Part shown: piece after piece, positions 5,259 to 6,362 of the stretch
How the letters are laid out: each line of letters starts with the position of its first letter
How positions within the stretch are numbered: the first letter of the stretch is position 1
Assembly (NCBI GenBank): GCA_046758845.1
Contig: JBHIBA010000274.1
Coordinates: forward strand, 1 to 6,362
Direction: 5' to 3'
DNA from: JBHIBA01 sp046758845
Lineage (GTDB): Bacteria > UBA8248 > JACPRG01 > G963555815
DNA: 6,362 bases
The notes under the pieces: model-generated
Seen by the model: only the letters and a program-made list of their open reading frames with translations
Databases searched by the model: none
What the model was told of the DNA's origin: nothing
Program-made: the position numbers and the translations under genes

Positions 5259-6044
5259 TCAGACGTATCGGGCCCAGCCCCCGCAGACTTCCACCGTGGT
5301 GCCGGTCATGTAGCTGTTCTTTTCCGAAACCAGGAAGGCGGCTACGTTGCCGATTTCCTCGGGCTCGCCCCAGCGCCCCAGGAGTGTGAAGCCGGAGAAC
5401 ATCTGCCGGACCTGTTCGGGCGTCATCTTCCGCACCTTGGCCATCATTTCGGCCCGCGGGCCCCAGGACTCGGTGTTCACAATGCCCGGACAGATGTTGT
5501 TCACCGTGATGCCGTCCTTGGCGAGCTCTCCGGCCATGACCTTGGAGAAGCCGATAATCGCCGTGTTGGGCAAGGTCGTGGTCAGAGCGCCGGGCAAGAG
5601 TTGTTTGCCCGTCATTCCGGAGACGTTGAGGACCTTGGCCCCATTCGACTTTCTCAGGTGGGCGACCGCGTACTTCGTCGTCCAGACATAGGCCATCAAG
5701 TTGCGGTTGATGATATCGGTCCATACTTCGTCGGAAAGGCTGTCCAGCGTGCCGGGGGTCATTCCGCCGACATTGTTGACCAGGATGTCGAGGCTCCCCA
5801 GTTCCTCCATGGCGTCCTCGATGAACTTCTGGCAGCCGGCGGAGGTCGAGTGGTCGCACTGGATGCCCACGGCCTTGACGCCTTTCGATTTGAGAACCTC
5901 GACGGCCCTCTTCAGCCGCTCCTCCCCTCTCGCGGAGATGGCCACGTTGCAGCCCTCGTCGGCCAGCGCGTTAGCGATGGCATTTCCGACCCCCTGGCTC
6001 GCTCCGGTGACCGCGGCGTTCTTCCCTTTGAGTCCAAGGTCCAT
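5259..6044 (-). CDS. SDR-family oxidoreductase, BKR-like with non-canonical active site
   Basis: A 261-residue Rossmann-fold short-chain dehydrogenase/reductase. The cofactor loop is TGASQGVG at 13-20, and NNVG at 90-93 replaces the common NNAG. N115 matches the conserved structural Asn and S142 the catalytic Ser. Where YxxxK is expected (156-160) the sequence is TTLPN, so both Tyr and Lys are absent. The pattern PN, GFSK, ELAKDGITVN, CPG, then LGRWGEPEEIG matches the BKR-like SDR subgroup (cd05344 type), known for an imperfect catalytic tetrad. A reductase function is therefore uncertain. Basic residues after beta-2 (SARGEER, 37-43) hint at NADP(H). ATG 6044 has GAGGAG 6 nt upstream; the longer ORF to 6299 reads into repeat D. 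It is the first gene of the three-gene unit. Confidence 0.92.
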   Translation of the reverse strand: MDLGLKGKNAAVTGASQGVGNAIANALADEGCNVAISARGEERLKRAVEVLKSKGVKAVGIQCDHSTSAGCQKFIEDAMEELGSLDILVNNVGGMTPGTLDSLSDEVWTDIINRNLMAYVWTTKYAVAHLRKSNGAKVLNVSGMTGKQLLPGALTTTLPNTAIIGFSKVMAGELAKDGITVNNICPGIVNTESWGPRAEMMAKVRKMTPEQVRQMFSGFTLLGRWGEPEEIGNVAAFLVSEKNSYMTGTTVEVCGGWARYV

Positions 6045-6050
6045 GAGTTT

Positions 6051-6056
6051 CTCCTC
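6051..6056 (-). promoter_or_regulatory. Shine-Dalgarno site of the SDR gene
   Basis: GAGGAG on the minus strand, 6 nt before ATG 6044, set in a purine-rich run. It decides the start against the 85-residue longer ORF. The leader at 6057-6220 shows no riboswitch-like fold and no convincing promoter. Confidence 0.8.
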
Positions 6057-6226
6057 TTTTTTTCCTTCTTGGTGTCGAAATGCCGCGCGTCCGCTGCGAG
6101 GGGGCGGCATGATGAATGCACCGGCTACTGGCTGAGCTGTCGTGAATCCCTTGTGAAGAAACACCGTCAAACTAGCAGATTTGTAGGCGCGCGGGCAACC
6201 GTCCTCGGCGTCTTGACCTCGCCTGC

Positions 6227-6362
6227 GGGGGGCGCTTTTTGGGCACTTGCGCGCCGGCTGTTCTGTGGGGGGCGCTTTTTGAAAGGCGCCCCCCCACACC
6301 CCCCCGCAAAACTTTTGTTTCGCGAAAGAGGGCGGCCCTGAAGGGCCGCCCTCTTTCGCCTA
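6227..6362 (-). repeat. Intergenic repeat copy D (internally shortened, at window edge)
   Basis: Read on the minus strand: a perfect 18-bp hairpin (arms 6322-6339 and 6342-6359, loop GA), then CGAAACAAAAGTTTTG and a G-tract as in A. It then jumps to the gene-proximal end, where CTTTTTGGGCACTTGCG at 6235-6251 matches A and B. The middle section present in A and B is absent. In its place is the GC hairpin also seen at 3268-3320. The 15-mer GGGGGGCGCTTTTTG occurs twice, at 6227-6241 and 6267-6281. The repeat may continue beyond the window. Confidence 0.8.

Noticed and set aside
6142..6170. Possible sigma-70 promoter for the SDR unit
   Set aside because: A TTGACG -35-like hexamer (6165-6170, minus strand) has only ATTCAC at 17-bp spacing, a poor -10 box.
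6045..6299. 85-residue N-terminal extension of the SDR
   Set aside because: It reads through the leader and into repeat D; the family starts just before the Rossmann strand, at the ATG with GAGGAG.
4905..6341. 478-residue plus-strand ORF
   Set aside because: Antisense shadow across the amidohydrolase and SDR genes, with no domain; long open frames are expected opposite GC-rich genes.

Overview
The window looks like chromosomal DNA of a high-GC, probably Gram-negative environmental bacterium. By eye the GC content is in the low to mid 60s percent; I did not compute it. GTG starts, purine-rich Shine-Dalgarno sites and G/C third positions fit this. Nothing here fixes the taxon. The abundant GC-rich hairpin repeats between genes resemble those seen in uncultured deltaproteobacterial-type genomes, but that is only an impression. 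I see no tRNA, rRNA, CRISPR array, transposase or recombinase gene.

Layout: (1) 38-1066, + strand, a basic, almost wholly helical protein of unknown function. (2) 1067-1396, an intergenic stretch with a perfect-looking hairpin and repeat copy A. (3) 1397-2473, - strand, a zinc-type medium-chain dehydrogenase. (4) 2474-2907, repeat copy B, inverted relative to A, then degenerate sequence. (5) 2908-3222, - strand, a small three-helix membrane protein. (6) 3223-3658, a repeat-rich spacer with a GC hairpin element, a double-hairpin REP-like element and repeat copy C. (7) 3659-6044, - strand, three genes that probably form one unit, transcribed in the order short-chain dehydrogenase (SDR), amidohydrolase, four-helix membrane protein. 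(8) 6045-6362, the SDR leader and repeat copy D, which ends at the window edge in a perfect 18-bp hairpin.

The SDR, the amidohydrolase-2 family enzyme and the alcohol-dehydrogenase-like enzyme lie on the same strand and would suit a catabolic or intermediary-carbon pathway: two oxidoreductases plus a hydrolase or decarboxylase. No substrate can be read from the sequence. All three depart from family consensus at an expected active-site position: the SDR lacks YxxxK, the dehydrogenase has Thr where the zinc-binding Cys is expected, and the amidohydrolase has Gln for the first metal His.

The most unusual structure is a family of hairpin-headed intergenic repeats, copies A, B, C and D. They occur as two inverted pairs. 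A and B bracket the single dehydrogenase gene very closely, and C and D bracket the three-gene unit, with the hairpin always on the outer side. This could be a non-autonomous mobile or cassette-like arrangement, or repeated insertion of a BIME/MITE-like element at transcription-unit borders.
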